Origin: Glandiceps talaboti
Taxonomy: Eukaryota > Hemichordata > Enteropneusta > Spengelidae
NCBI RefSeq assembly: GCF_964340395.1
Contig: NC_135552.1
Coordinates: 25,142,181 to 25,206,180, forward strand
Length of the DNA: 64,000 nt
Direction of reading: 5' to 3'
In this document: in pieces, positions 24,730 to 36,458 of the stretch
Numbering within the stretch: position 1 is the stretch's first letter
How the letters are laid out: each line of letters starts with the position of its first letter
Translations under genes and position numbers: made by a program
The notes under the pieces: generated by a model
The model's input: only the letters and a program-made list of their open reading frames with translations
The model's database searches: none
What the model was told of the DNA's origin: nothing

Positions 24730-25848
24730 TGGTGTATAGTGTTACTTTCCATGCTGTATGATGTGTGTTACTTTCTATGCTGTATGGTGTGTTAGACTTA
24801 GTACTGTTACTTTCCATATTATATGTGTGTTACTTTCATGCTGGATGTGATATTTTCCATGCTGTATGGTGTTACTTTCCATTCTGTATGGTGTGTGTTA
24901 CTTTCCGTGCTGTATGGTGCATGTTACTTTCCGTGCTGTATGGTGTGTTACTTTCCATGCTGTATGGTGTGTTACTGTCCATGCTGTATGGTGTGTGTTA
25001 CTTTCCATGCTGTATGGTGCATGTTACTTTCCATGCTGTATGGTGTGTTACTTTCCATGCTGTATGGTGTGTGTTACTTTCCATGCTGTATGGTGTGTTA
25101 CTTTCCATGCTGTATGGTGTGTTACTTTCCATGCTGTATGGTGTGTGTTACTTTCCATGCTGTATGGTGTGTGTTACTTTCCATGCTGTATGGTGTGTTA
25201 CTGTCCATGCTGTATGATGTGTGTTACTTTCCATGCTGTATGGTGTGTGTTACTTTCCATGCTGTATGGTGTGTGTTACTGTCCATGCTGTATGGTGTGT
25301 TACTTTCCATGCTGTATGGTGTGTGTTACTTTCCATGCTGTATGGTGTGTGTTACTTTCCATGCTGTATGGTGTGTGTTACTTTCCATGCTGTATGATGT
25401 GTGTTACTTTCCATGCTGTATGGTGTGTGTTACTTTCCATGCTGTATGGTGTTTCTTTCCATGCTGTATGGTGTGTGTGTTACTTTCCATGCTGTATGGT
25501 GTGTGTTACTTTCCGTGCTGTATGGTGTGTGTGTTACTGTCCATGGTGTATGGTGTGTTACTTTCCATGCTGTATGGTGTGTGTTACTGTCCATGCTGTA
25601 TGGTGCATGTTACTTTCCATGCTGTATGGTGTTACTTTCCATGCTGTATGGTGCGTGTTACTTTCCATGCTGTATGGTGTGTGTGTTACTTTCCATGCTG
25701 TATGGTGTGTGTTACTTTCCGTGCTGTATGGTGTGTGTGTTACTTTCCATGCTGTATGGTGTGTGTGTTACTTTCCATGCTGTATGGTGTGTGTTACTTT
25801 CCATGCTGTATGGTGTGTTACTTTCCATGCTGTATGATGTGTGTTAAG
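24730..25848. repeat. Large minisatellite, about 45 copies of a 22-28 bp unit
   Basis: The unit is TTACTTTCCATGCTGTATGG followed by a variable number of TG pairs. Unit length varies in steps of two, so all three plus-strand frames stay open for long stretches and produce artificial Cys/Tyr/Val-rich frames of up to 354 codons. Each unit contains the quasi-palindrome CCATGCTGTATGG. No promoter, splice site or homology supports a protein. Confidence 0.97.
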
Positions 25849-25849
25849 T

Positions 25850-26526
25850 GCCCAATTGTACCTCTGCTGATGTTAGCAGTGACCTAATCTATCAGTCTTG
25901 TTTTTGCCCAATCCATATAGAAATGTAAGATACAAACAACCTTGTAACTTAGAAACCGTAAAATAGATACAAACTCTCTTATTTGTACACTCCTACGCAA
26001 GTTCTTTCAGTGTACACAAATCTCACCAGTGTACAGGGTTTTGTTAAAACATTTTGAAATTTTCACACCGTAGAATTGTTACTGATTAGTTTCTGAATAC
26101 CCATTTTCCTTCAATGGTTTTGATTTCAGTGATTTTTGGTGGAAAGAGAAAACAAATTTATGAAATTAGTCAGATTTCTAGACAAGTTAAGAATTGCAAT
26201 TGTAATTCAGTATTATATAGCATATGGGTGCTTACAACAAATTAAAAGAAATGTTGCAAAGAAATGTTCTAACAGTTAAATTCTATGTATGCTGTGAATA
26301 ACATATTTTTCAATGTCAAGAATCATCACCTTGAATAGTCGATGTGTAAAGAGATTTTAAAATTAGATTTCTTTTGTTGACTACTTCCTTGTTTGTGATT
26401 TTGATGTCTTTTATTTAGGTAAAATACACATTTCTTGCCTTTTCACAAAAAAAATAATACTGCAGTTACACCAGAACCATAGAGAATACAATTTTCAATT
26501 TACCTGTTTTCTTGTGCCTTGACTTC
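25850..26526. other. Intergenic, nothing recognised
   Basis: AT-rich sequence without a recognisable exon, repeat array or RNA gene. Confidence 0.5.
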
Positions 26527-26783
26527 TTACAAAATACGATAAATTGTGAAACTGGTTTGGCACTTTTCTACACCACCAATAGGTAGGAAGGCCTCTGTAC
26601 GACATAGAGGACACACACCAGTTGTCTGTTTCCTTTCCCTCCACCTTTTAGACACTCTTCACAGAAAGTATGATGACAAATCAGGATTTTACAGTCTTTG
26701 AATCGACTCAGGCAGACTGAACAATTTAGAATATCTGCATCTACAGATATTTTGTTGGATATACAGTCTTCCCGTCTTGCCAT
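26527..26783 (-). pseudogene. TRIM-family RING finger fragment, frameshifted
   Basis: Starting at 26783 the frame reads MARREDCISNKISVDADILN, then a RING start with CSVC and ICHHTFCEEC. It then leaves frame in a GTGTGTGT run near 26609. A shift of two bases restores VCPLCRTEAFLPIGGVEKC, the normal end of a TRIM RING followed by the usual GGV linker, and this stops at 26527. No B-box, coiled coil or NHL/SPRY exon was found nearby. TRIM genes are numerous in many marine invertebrates, so this is probably a broken or truncated duplicate. Rare splicing around the shift cannot be excluded. Confidence 0.7.
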
Positions 26784-26931
26784 GGTGTCACAATCGTTAT
26801 ATTTTGCACCACAGTAGCTGTAAAAGCCAGTAATACCGTGTATTTAAATGTACAATAAACAATCATTGACACCTACAAGTACTTGAGTTATAAGAATCCA
26901 ATTTTATGATTCATAGTTATGTGTACTCTAG

Positions 26932-27000
26932 CAGTGTTTTTCACTAGAGGTTGTAAGTAGATAAATCTACTGGTCTTTTCTATGTATTCACCATTACCCT
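26932..27000. mobile_element. Truncated hAT-like MITE copy
   Basis: It opens with CAGTGTTTTT and shares GTAAGTAGATAAA and CTACTGG with the intact-looking copy at 19767-19925. The other terminus was not found. Confidence 0.45.
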
Positions 27001-27048
27001 AACCAGATGTATGTTTCAAAGTGGGGTAAAATATGGAAGTTTTACACA

Positions 27049-27062
27049 TGCACGCACACACG

Positions 27063-27111
<49 letters not shown>

Positions 27112-27112
27112 C

Positions 27113-27143
<31 letters not shown>

Positions 27144-27150
27144 ACACACA
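27049..27150. repeat. (CA)n microsatellite
   Basis: About 50 CA units with a few interruptions. Confidence 0.97.
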
Positions 27151-27533
27151 AATGAGCAAAATGGTAAGACTTCCTTTATTCCTCAGAGAAATTTCAGAAA
27201 GCAATATCAACAGAAATTGTCAAATGACTAGTAAGAGGTTTACTGTGTAGTTCTCAACTTTCTGATAACTGAATTAAACATTAATTTAAAGGAAAACTAA
27301 ACTACCCTTTTCAAGGTTGAGGCATTCATCCATGTTTGGAAGTAAACTTTTTGGCAATATTACAAAATGTCAAAGGTTTCAAGATTATACAATCCAACAC
27401 TGATTAAAATGAAAGTAAACCATAAACCTTGTGTATGTACTACATGGTTTATGAGACATGTATGTGGTAGGTTATCATCGGAGTTGTAATTATAGCTGAC
27501 TTTTATGTAGTTGCACCATTGTAAATGAGGTTA

Positions 27534-27539
27534 TTTATT
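27534..27539 (-). terminator. UBE2T: Candidate UBE2T polyadenylation signal
   Basis: AATAAA on the minus strand, about 280 bp past the UBE2T stop codon. Confidence 0.5.
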
Positions 27540-27817
27540 GTACACTGCAGTATTTGTTATTTAAAAAGTTATTGATTCAATTCAATTCAATTCAGATAAA
27601 TTCTCTTTATCAGTCAATCAAGTATATCAGTATTACAGCATCACTTGTAACTGACAAGATATATTTCAGTCCATCTCAACTCCCTTTAGACTGTGATCAT
27701 TCCAAATTACTGATCATAAATTGTCAGTAATATATTATCATCGTGAATTTATCACATGTCTATAATAAGTCTTCATAACTTGATTATATGAGTCTGTAGA
27801 ATGCCAGTTCTCAATGC

Positions 27818-30729
27818 TCATCTACTAAGTTTGTTGACTGGTTGTTGAGATGTTCCAGGCATTGTTTTCCTCTTCATAGCTGTACGTTGAACCACATCAT
27901 CATCATCATCATCATCATCACTACTTGTTTCATCACTGTCACTGTCACTGTCACTATCAGCTGACTTGTTAATTGTCTGTTGATTGTTTTCCTTGTCTTT
28001 TCTGCCACCTATTGTACATGTAGGCTGGGCATCATCCACTATGGCATGTTTATGTGTCCATTGTTTGGCATTCTGCATGAACTGAGGCCTGTTGAACTTG
28101 TATTCATTTGACTATGGACCAAATAAGATTATAAAAATACATGTTTTACAGGGTGGAATACAATATGCACTGTCATCTAGCAATAATGCTCTGAAAGACT
28201 ACTTTTCTCGTCATATTTTCATTTGGCTATTTTACAGTATCGATGTATGGAACAATCTGCACAAACAAACAAATATTTGTCATCTGTTTTACTGTATTCA
28301 AACAACAATTTGTTGACAAATAAGTAGTTTTGTCTCATATAAATATTTCATAACTACTGTAGTCAAATACCAAGACAAATTTTTCAATGAGTAATTACGT
28401 CATGATAGCGTTATTCATAGTTATGTATTATAGACATTATAAAGAAAGATAATGTTCACATTCTGTCTTTGGAAGATACATTTGTTTCTCTTAAACCATA
28501 AAGATATTTTGTGTCTGAAAGATACAGTAGGTTCTTCTTTTTTTTAGTAGTTTCTTGTAATTATGGCAACACAGTGAAAGCTAAAAACTTACAATATCAG
28601 TCATGAGTGGGTCATCAGGATTAGGATCTGCCATTAATAGCTGGATTGACTTTAAAACTGTGGATATATTCAAACTTGGTTTCCATGATCCCTGGTGAAA
28701 TGAAAGATACAGAAAAGATTGTGTTGAGAAAGAAGAAAAAAAAGCTGACCAGAAAATATGGATGCATGAAAGCAAACTAATAAAATAGTGCAATCATTAC
28801 CTGAACTTAAACAGGATAACGTGATAGTATAGTTTTATCACATGCTTAAAATGAGCTCAGTACTTTTTTGATAATGCTTTCTTCCTGCACAAATATTTTT
28901 TAAAGTTTGTTTTTCATACTAATCTGAGGCATTTTAGTGGAAGCTTATTTTGTACGTAAGCATATGTGTTGAAAGAAGCAGTGAATCAAAATGTTGATAG
29001 TTCAGCTGTGCTGCTATAGGTCCATGCCATGAGTAATAATTATACACTGTTTTGAGCAGTGTTGGAAAGCATTAGCACTATATAAAAACACAGACGTGTT
29101 ACTTGTCTGTGATAAAAACTAACATTATAATTATCACATGTGTTATGAGATATTCACTGGCAGTAGCTCATACAAATGAAAGTGATGAATTCACAAAATA
29201 CTAGTATTGGTACTTTGAGGTACACTGTAGTGAATTAAAAAACCCAGTATCACTCTGGTTATGCCAATGAATAGATTAAAATACTATATCTTACCCCGGG
29301 TGGCATTTTCAGTATATCTAAACATATACGTCCACCATTATCAATATTTGGATGATAGATTGGTGTTACGAACCGTATCTTGGGTGGTTCAAAGGGATAC
29401 CTGTTAGACAATAACAAAAAACAATTACGGACTCAAAATATGCAGATGATTTTTTTTTTCATAACCTTATTTTTGGAAATTAAAGCATGAAGTTATAAGA
29501 CTTCCTCTTGTCAGATGTTTTGACTTTTGAAAAAAAAATTCACATTGAAAGAAGTTGGGCTATAGCGATGTTTCAACCTCACTAGAAAGAATTCATAAGA
29601 TCAGATTTTTATTACCAATGCTAGAAATCAATATTTTACTCAAATATGATGTTGATGAACTGATTTAATGATTGGTGTCGGTTTAAAAGGTGAATTGTGG
29701 TTATTGACATATGAAAAGAAACAATAGATTAGTCAATCTCCCCTATTGGAACATGATGAGAGAATGTAGAGACAGACACAACATCAGAACTTGCAAAAAA
29801 TTCAATCTCAACAATATTATACCTATCACATAATAAATACTTGAAATTACATCATATTTTTTTTCAAATGTTTACATGTATGAACCCCAGAAACAGCTGA
29901 GGAAGTTTGGGAAAGCTTGCATTGATATCCATACCAAAATGTTTGCTGGGAATTTTGGTAAAAACCATAAGACCTAGGGAACCCAGTTTTGCTCCATTGC
30001 TGTCGGTCCTCCACTAGAACCACTAGCTTTATTTTTCTTTGCAAACCCCGTAAGAAAATAAAAAGTAAAACAATAAAATGTTTAAGTCACACAAAATAAA
30101 ATATAAAAAAGCATAAGAAAGTATTGTAAATAAAAACAAAGCTACAATTATTGCAGCTAAAGCCTTTACCTACTTTAATACTGAGCTCAAACTTTGAAAA
30201 CACTGTAACAGGGACATCTTTATATTCACACACTAAAGAATCTATTTTGTAAATACCTTTCTGGTACTTGTATTTCCAATTTAAATATGCCACCAGTATA
30301 GGGTGTTTCATCGCCACCAAGGATTTCTACAAATTACAATGTAAACAAAGATAATTTCATACTACCATGGTCAGGGTATTGGTACTTAAATAGTAACTTG
30401 CAACATAGAGATCAAAATGTCCTTGTATTATTTGTGATTTTGTAATGTACTTGCATTGGACATATTTAGTATGATATATTTGCTGTACTTTTAGAATCAA
30501 GAATATGAAAGATTATTCAAAAATTGACAAAGTATTTTATTTATTATTTCATACATGTACAAAGTCCATCTTCAATTATCAATATTATTATGTATCTCAA
30601 CTAAATTTACCAGTACTTACGTGCTTCTAGTTCATCTATTCTATCTTTCTTCATCCAGCATGACACTCCATGAGGAGGTTCTCTTTCAAGTAACTGGATT
30701 TCTCGTTTCATTCGAGTTGCTCTTTGCAT
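27818..30729 (-). CDS. UBE2T: Ubiquitin-conjugating enzyme E2 T (FANCT), five exons
   Basis: Exons in transcript order: 30729..30621, 30326..30257, 29400..29295, 28691..28593, 28111..27818; phases agree and give 225 aa (human 197). UBE2T is the E2 that works with FANCL to monoubiquitinate FANCD2/FANCI in interstrand crosslink repair. The UBC fold runs from [14 protein letters not shown] to about residue 150. It includes the YHPN motif and the active-site Cys86 in [10 protein letters not shown], and Lys91, the human automonoubiquitination site, is also present. [10 protein letters not shown] and KQWTHKHA match the family closely. The C-terminal extension differs from human: Ser-Asp repeats and eight consecutive Asp, encoded by a TCA/TCATCA repeat, precede a basic end. 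The start codon matches human exactly. It lies head-to-head with MZT1. Confidence 0.97.
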
Positions 30730-30896
30730 CGCTACGATTATTTGTGTACCTGTCGGTGCATGCAGTGCGTGAAGAGCAATGATTTCAGAATTTCTTCCGG
30801 GTTCCAATTTCGCGCGAAATCGCGGAATCGCGTGGTTTCTCGCTCTCGTTGAAAAGTTGAGGTGACCGCTGGAGGCGCTTTTCAAAGATTTTGAAA
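30730..30896. promoter_or_regulatory. Bidirectional cell-cycle promoter of UBE2T and MZT1
   Basis: Only 167 bp separate the divergent start codons. The interval holds the perfect palindromic E2F motif TTTCGCGCGAAA (30808-30819), an overlapping CCAAT box (30804-30808) and an ETS-like CTTCCGG (about 30795). CHR-like elements are TTCAAA (30881-30886) and TTTGAA (30890-30895). Both genes serve S to M phase functions. Human UBE2T is known as an E2F/DREAM-regulated gene, so shared regulation is likely but inferred. Confidence 0.75.
30808..30819. promoter_or_regulatory. Palindromic E2F site
   Basis: TTTCGCGCGAAA is the canonical perfect E2F/DP palindrome, in a region otherwise poor in CpG. Confidence 0.75.
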
Positions 30897-32883
30897 ATGG
30901 CGGGTGAAAAGCCTGTTTCCCTCACTGCTGCGAGAGAAACCATGGATAGTGAGTATTTGTTATGGTTCTAATCGAAATATTTGGAACGTTTATTTTTTAG
31001 TTTGGGCTCAGTAATCGAAAAGCCATTCCAAAGTTGTGACTGATAAGTAGAATTCTCGAAATTGTATTAGGAACACAAGAAATGATAAGTTCGATGACCC
31101 TAGGCACTTGCTCATACATGTTGACAATTGAATTTGTATTATATTATTTTATTCAGTCGTTGAAAACTGCCTATGCAAATTTCTGCATATTTTCATAAAA
31201 CGGTATTTTAATAGAGAGAATAGATTGTTAAGTAAGATATGAAAATGCAGGAAGCAATTTGTTAGTCATATAATCTAAAGATTCTACAGATCAAAAATTA
31301 GGAAGCTGAACTTGGAAGTCTGTGACAGTGAAGACTCAAAATAATTCCGACCACATGAGCATAACTTATAAGATCACAATATATGAAGTAGTAACTCAAC
31401 AATTTAATTTGAATGATGTCTGATATTAGTAAAATTATTTTGATGACTATGGCTATCCATCAAATAATATACCTTTCCTTTATCAATCATTGTTATGGAA
31501 ATATTTTTCTTCAAAATGAAAGTTATCTAAGAAAACTAACTTACAGTGTTAATCTAGGGACAAATAATCCGTAAGATCAAGCAGCCTTTCAAAGTCTTTC
31601 AATATTAAATTGATGGTTATTTCAGTGTGCATGTACTTTTTTTGAAATATTGAACCAAACAAATTTTGATGTTGCAGCATTGCAGGAAATTTCCCGTCTA
31701 TTGAATACTGAATTGGACTCAGAAACATTGTCTATTTGTGTTAGACTAGTGGAACAAGGAGTTAACCCAGAGGCCTTAGCATCAGTTATCAAAGAACTTA
31801 GAAGAGAGACTGCAGCTTTGAAAGTAAGTACCATAGTGTAACATGTACAGGGTAAATACTTAGAGACTTCAGGAGAGGACACTTGGAGTCAGAATGAAAT
31901 ACATCAGTGTGTCCTCTAATGATAGCAAAATTTTGTTGTTTTGAGTCAAAATGAGAAAAACTGGGATTTCTTGTGAGTCACCACATAGTAAGAGATAGGG
32001 GAACACCAAATTTTGGTATGTCACTAGAAATTTGTGAATCAGTGGGGCGTCAAATTGACTTAGAGGGCACACTGAATACATCACTTTGACCATATATTTC
32101 TAATGTCTCAGAATAAAGGAATTACATAGATTTTACATTCTCACTGTGTTGATATCCTGTCACAGCAAATATAGATATATTGAATTGAAATTTATTCCAT
32201 CAGAGAAGAAAATATACACAATCTTTGAAAGTAACAGAAAGAACATTTCTGGTGAGGGCCATGGAAAAGTTCCTTAGGAACTAATCAAAGTCCATGGACC
32301 AGACATGCAAATAATTAAGACAAATTTGGGCAGGTACAAGTTTCACAATAACAACAAAAATACAATCTAATGTAAATAAAGACTCATAGCGATAGAGATA
32401 TATTGGTGGCAAAAATAAATAATTACATGGAACAGGAAGTCATAGAAACTTACCTTCCATCAATGTATATTCCTATAAATTGCAGATGCTGTGTATACTT
32501 TATCATGTATCTCAGAAAGTTAATCAGGCTATTAGGTAACAAATGAATGTAGCCCAGAGACTTGGCTATTTGGTTTGAAAATGTTAAATATTGTCAAGCC
32601 AATATGTAGAGTCAGATAGGCAAGTCTCTGGGCTATACTGTCAAGCCAGTATGTTGAGTCAGATAGCCAAGTCTCTTGGCTATACTGTCAAGCCAGTATG
32701 TCAAGTCAGGTAGCCAAGTCTCTAGGCTATACTTTCAAGCCAGTATGTCAAGTCAGATAGCCAAGTCTCTGGGTTAAAATGAATACCAAGGATAGGATTT
32801 TACATCATGGTCCTGATATTTGTCAACTATTTTTAATCTTATAAATTGTTTTATCTTCTTAGGCTGCTGAGACATCAGAATAG
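30897..32883 (+). CDS. MZT1: MOZART1, mitotic-spindle organizing protein 1, three exons
   Basis: Exons 30897..30948, 31678..31823 and 32863..32883 join in phases 1 and 0 to give 72 aa (human 82). MZT1 is a small helical cofactor of the gamma-tubulin ring complex that helps bind N-terminal motifs of GCP proteins and recruits the complex to centrosomes. The signature [28 protein letters not shown] and [20 protein letters not shown] is almost identical to human. Only the variable N-terminus is shorter. The last exon adds just six codons, AAETSE. Its neighbours UBE2T (divergent) and BORA (downstream) are also cell-cycle genes. Confidence 0.96.
32548..32778. repeat. 47-bp minisatellite with an inverted unit, in MZT1 intron 2
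   Basis: About four head-to-tail units contain CTGTCAAGCCAGTATGT, then GTCAGATAGCCAAGTCTCT. Just upstream (about 32551-32570) the block TAGCCCAGAGACTTGGCTAT is the same motif inverted, so the array can fold on itself. Confidence 0.85.
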
Positions 32884-34244
32884 CACATTGTTTCTTTTCA
32901 TATCATCATCAAAATCCCCTGCCAATCATTGTTACTGCCATACCTGCAAGTAGTGCTGAAGATTGAAACTGGAAACTGGACGATACCACCACGTGTTAGA
33001 TTGTCACCCCTTGTCTTATAGCAGTATCTACATGTACAGTGGTGAAGATCTTATACATCAAACCCAAGACTGGATCACAACAAAATGAGAGAAATCATGT
33101 TGAACTAATATGATAAAGATTATCGAAGTTAAAATTTTAGTTGCAAAATTTCAAGATGAGACTTTAATATCATGTATATATTTTTGTATTGTGCCAGTGT
33201 ATCTATTTATATAAGGCAGAGCTTTAGATTTTGATCTCAGTTTCTGTATTTTGACAACCAGAATAGTAGATGTAAAATGATAACAATTTCACACAAGTTT
33301 TACCTTTCCTAAAATACAACTGTCCCTACAACTTGTTTTAAAAGTGTATGCGTGTGATTTGCTTCATTCCTCAACATTTCATGTAGCATGACAATGTATG
33401 ATAGAGAGAAAGCAATACTAGTATATGGAAAGCACATTGTATGCCAAAAAACTGACTGTACTCACAGTACTGTTGTATATAATGGAAAACAGTCTTGATT
33501 CTTGAGTTTTCAGAGTGGGTTGCAGTTATGAATATCGTTTTCATGTTTCTTGTTCTCAAGTCTCGTTAGATTTTTAACAAAGTTGTTATTTTATCAACAC
33601 TGAATTGAGTGTCAATGGTAATTTGCCATATTGATTTTCAATGTGTAAACTCCAAGACCTGGTATTACAGTCATGATTTCAATCAGCGACCTTTCCATCC
33701 TGTGCAGCTGTGTCATGACTGACCAGTATGTTTACTTTTGTTGAAAATACATTGTATTGAAATATATTGAAATGAAAACAAAAATATTGCTTGCTAATGA
33801 CTTCTGTAAAGTTGATGCATGGATGTGTATGTATTGTATGTACACCTAATTATAGGAGCAGTCATGTCACATTTATGGTATCAAGCATTTAGTTTACTAG
33901 CCTAGGCATGTATATATGAATCTAAAGACAATAACCCATTGTTTGAAGTTTTTATATGTGAGATCTCTCTTTATAATTGTATTTCTATATCTGTATACAT
34001 TTACCAACCATCCATCTTTACACTTCAACACTGGTCCATTTTCCTCATAAATAAATATTCCCTAAAAATAGAGGTGTCTTGTGTCATTCTTCTACATCTG
34101 TTAAAATGTAATATGTTGTAATATAAACTGTAGAATATGTTGTGTTCAGCCATAATCAGGCTTCACAAGTGTTAACTGATGGTGGCATGAATGTCATATC
34201 TTACAGAGTAATTGTAATTAGCCGCTGAAAGGTTTACAATCTGC

Positions 34245-34250
34245 AATAAA
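34245..34250 (+). terminator. MZT1: Candidate MZT1 polyadenylation signal
   Basis: AATAAA about 1.36 kb after the MZT1 stop; alternatives lie near 34048-34055. Confidence 0.4.
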
Positions 34251-34259
34251 ATATATATG

Positions 34260-35990
34260 TAATGTACATATGACCGCATGACTCTAAAAAGGGGTAGTAA
34301 CTTCCCACCTGACATTCAGTAAAAAATTTTTGCTTATACTTGAGGGGGGGGGGGGGGGGGGGGGCTTTTGAAGACATTTTTTTACTGATATAAATGAAGG
34401 ATACAACTGAATGTCGTCAAACTGAGAAATGCTGACAGTATGACATATTTTAACTTGTCTCAAAGTTAGACACTTCAGCTTGCTTAGAAAGCTCACATTT
34501 TGTCATTTTTACAATCCTTGATACCCTCCAACATATTTGATATAGCAGAAAAATGGAGCCCTAATATCTTCAATAGGTGTCACATCAAGATGACCTTTGT
34601 GTGTTTTGACCTTGTATTTCAATAGCCTAGACTGTTAGTAATAGTAACTATATATCACTGTGTCACAAGGTTTATATAGGTGCAGATATATAGGAAACTG
34701 CAGACTATTTTGAAACTACATTTAGCAACTTTAATACTGACAGTATAATTACTCCAAGGTTTCCCTTATTATACAATGAGCAATACACACATGCCATATC
34801 TGACCAATACAAACAAAACATCAGAGGGTCTATGTTTAGATCTATGTATGAATCTCCCTAGTCTAATTCATAGACTACATCACAGGCAAGTAACTTGTCT
34901 GTGACTACGTCTATGTCTGAATACTAGAAGAGAGAATGGAGACTTCCCCCCCCCCCCATGTTCATTACCTACATGTATATCTTTTATTTGTAGCAAACTC
35001 ATTATTAATGGTAATAGTAATACTGATAATAACAATTACTCATGGACCATGGAAGTATCAACCATGCATGGACCTATAACAGCACAATCATACTGTGAGC
35101 TGTTTAAACTTTCCAAACTGTTGAATAGACCTTTTTTTTGTATTTTGTTTGGCCTTCCAGAATTTTGGTTAGAAGACATCATTTGCAAACATCTGAGCAT
35201 TGAACTGTGCAATGAATTTCACAAATTTTACTCTTCACATCTATGAATTTCACAAATTTTTAACTAATCGGCATATAATCACTAAATAGTTGAGTATATC
35301 AACAGTATAATTAATAATAGGGGGACTGCAAGTCAGCCGGCATTGTGGTTAAAAATATAAACATTTTTGTAACCTGAATTGTGCATTGATCCTGGCACAG
35401 GGACACATATTATTGCTTAGATTGCTGTTTTCTTAAGAAAAACATCACATGAATCGTGCTTCTACAAATGTATTAATCTCTATTCTAGTTTTCCTTACAG
35501 GTACTAGGAAGGAAAGGGTTGTTACATTTAGCCTGTAGACCAGGAAAACAACAATCTAAGAAATATTCCTATGTCCCTATGGATCCAGGCTAGCTGGAAA
35601 CTGAGTTACATAAACCTTACGTGTTACATTCTGTAATGTCAGTTACTCGTTATTCATTTCAGTTAAAACGGTTACTGGTACGCTGTACGTGGCAAGCGAC
35701 TTTTCTTTCACTGACAACAAAGATTGACGCTTTGCAAATTTGGCAAGAGAAGTCGTTAGGGACGCTGTCTGGTGGCATTTAAACAACTAAGGGGTCAAAG
35801 GTTAAATACCCTATAAGTGTGTCATTATTTTACACGGTCACGTGTCCTTGCTTTTTTGCGTGTATTTTGAACAATCTAACGATTTTCAAAACTCACTAGA
35901 AAGGTGCTAGATAGCAATATATCTGGGCTTTTGTTAATGTTCTTTTAATTATTGATATTTATGGGATCTTGCATTTGTTGTATGATTTTT
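34260..35990. other. Intergenic region between MZT1 and BORA
   Basis: No exon recognised. There is a poly-G run at about 34345-34363, a poly-C run at about 34947-34957, and a palindrome (CACAGGCAAGT with ACTTGTCTGTG) at about 34881-34903. The right end grades into the BORA promoter. Confidence 0.55.
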
Positions 35991-36007
35991 TACGTTCCGC
36001 TAGGTGG

Positions 36008-36142
36008 CCAATATCCTTCTCAGCTGAAACATTCCTTGGCTTCTGATTGGTTGAAATTGTTCCAGTAGTAGAAGGCGAAGAATTTGAAGAAGACGCGGCG
36101 TTCCTTCCGCACATCTCCAGTATTTCAACTCACAGCAGAAAG
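36008..36142 (+). promoter_or_regulatory. BORA: BORA core promoter and first non-coding exon
   Basis: A CCAAT box at 36008-36012 and an inverted one (ATTGG, 36046-36050) are followed by GGCGA at 36074-36078, four bases, and TTTGAA at 36083-36088. This is the CDE/CHR tandem with its canonical 4-nt spacing, typical of NF-Y/MuvB-regulated G2/M genes. A strong donor (AAAG|GTAAGC) at 36142/36143 marks the end of a probable 5'UTR exon. Its acceptor before the start codon is not certain; ttgcag at 36987-36992 is one candidate. Confidence 0.6.
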
Positions 36143-36327
36143 GTAAGCGTAATTTTTAGCCAGTTCCTTTCTTTCAAATGACCCGTGGTAAACATCCACT
36201 TACATATATTTTGTTGAAAGAGGCATATTGACCATGGCCAGAACTAACAGATTGCCCGTTAAACGTCCGCGTTTTACAACTTGGCACCATATCAACACTT
36301 GGTAGCGACAATGAGCGCCGGTGTCCG

Positions 36328-36445
36328 GTACACAGGCACTCGAATCAATGTGTATGATTTTTAAAAATTGTATAGTAAATAAGAGCTATTATTCACAATA
36401 CATTTCCTCCAAAATCATACAGATAGATTCGAGTACCTGTGGTAC
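36328..36445. mobile_element. Foldback repeat in BORA 5' intron
   Basis: Arms of about 35 bp begin GTACACAGGCACTCGAATC and end with the matching inverted GATTCGAGTACCTGTGGTAC. The inner GTATGATTTT and AAAATCATAC pair perfectly. Confidence 0.75.
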
Positions 36446-36458
36446 GATACTGTTGGTA

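Larger units (their letters stand above)
26784..27530. other. Intergenic with hAT-like fragment and CA repeat
   Basis: No exon recognised. A hAT-like fragment begins at 26932 (CAGTGTTTTTC, then GTAAGTAGATAAA as in the element at 19767) and appears truncated by about 27000. A CA microsatellite follows. Confidence 0.5.

Noticed and set aside
24765-25887. Three overlapping long plus-strand open frames (up to 354 codons) rich in CYFPCCMV
   Set aside because: They are translations of one minisatellite whose unit lacks stops in three frames. There is no homology, splice context or codon signature.
29930-30005. Possible inverted copy of the hAT-like MITE interior
   Set aside because: Similarity is limited to GGTTCCCTAGG and TTTTACCA-like blocks, too weak to call.
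34820-34840. GAGGGTCTATG considered as a third micro-hairpin copy
   Set aside because: Only one arm is present, without an inverted partner or flanking duplication.
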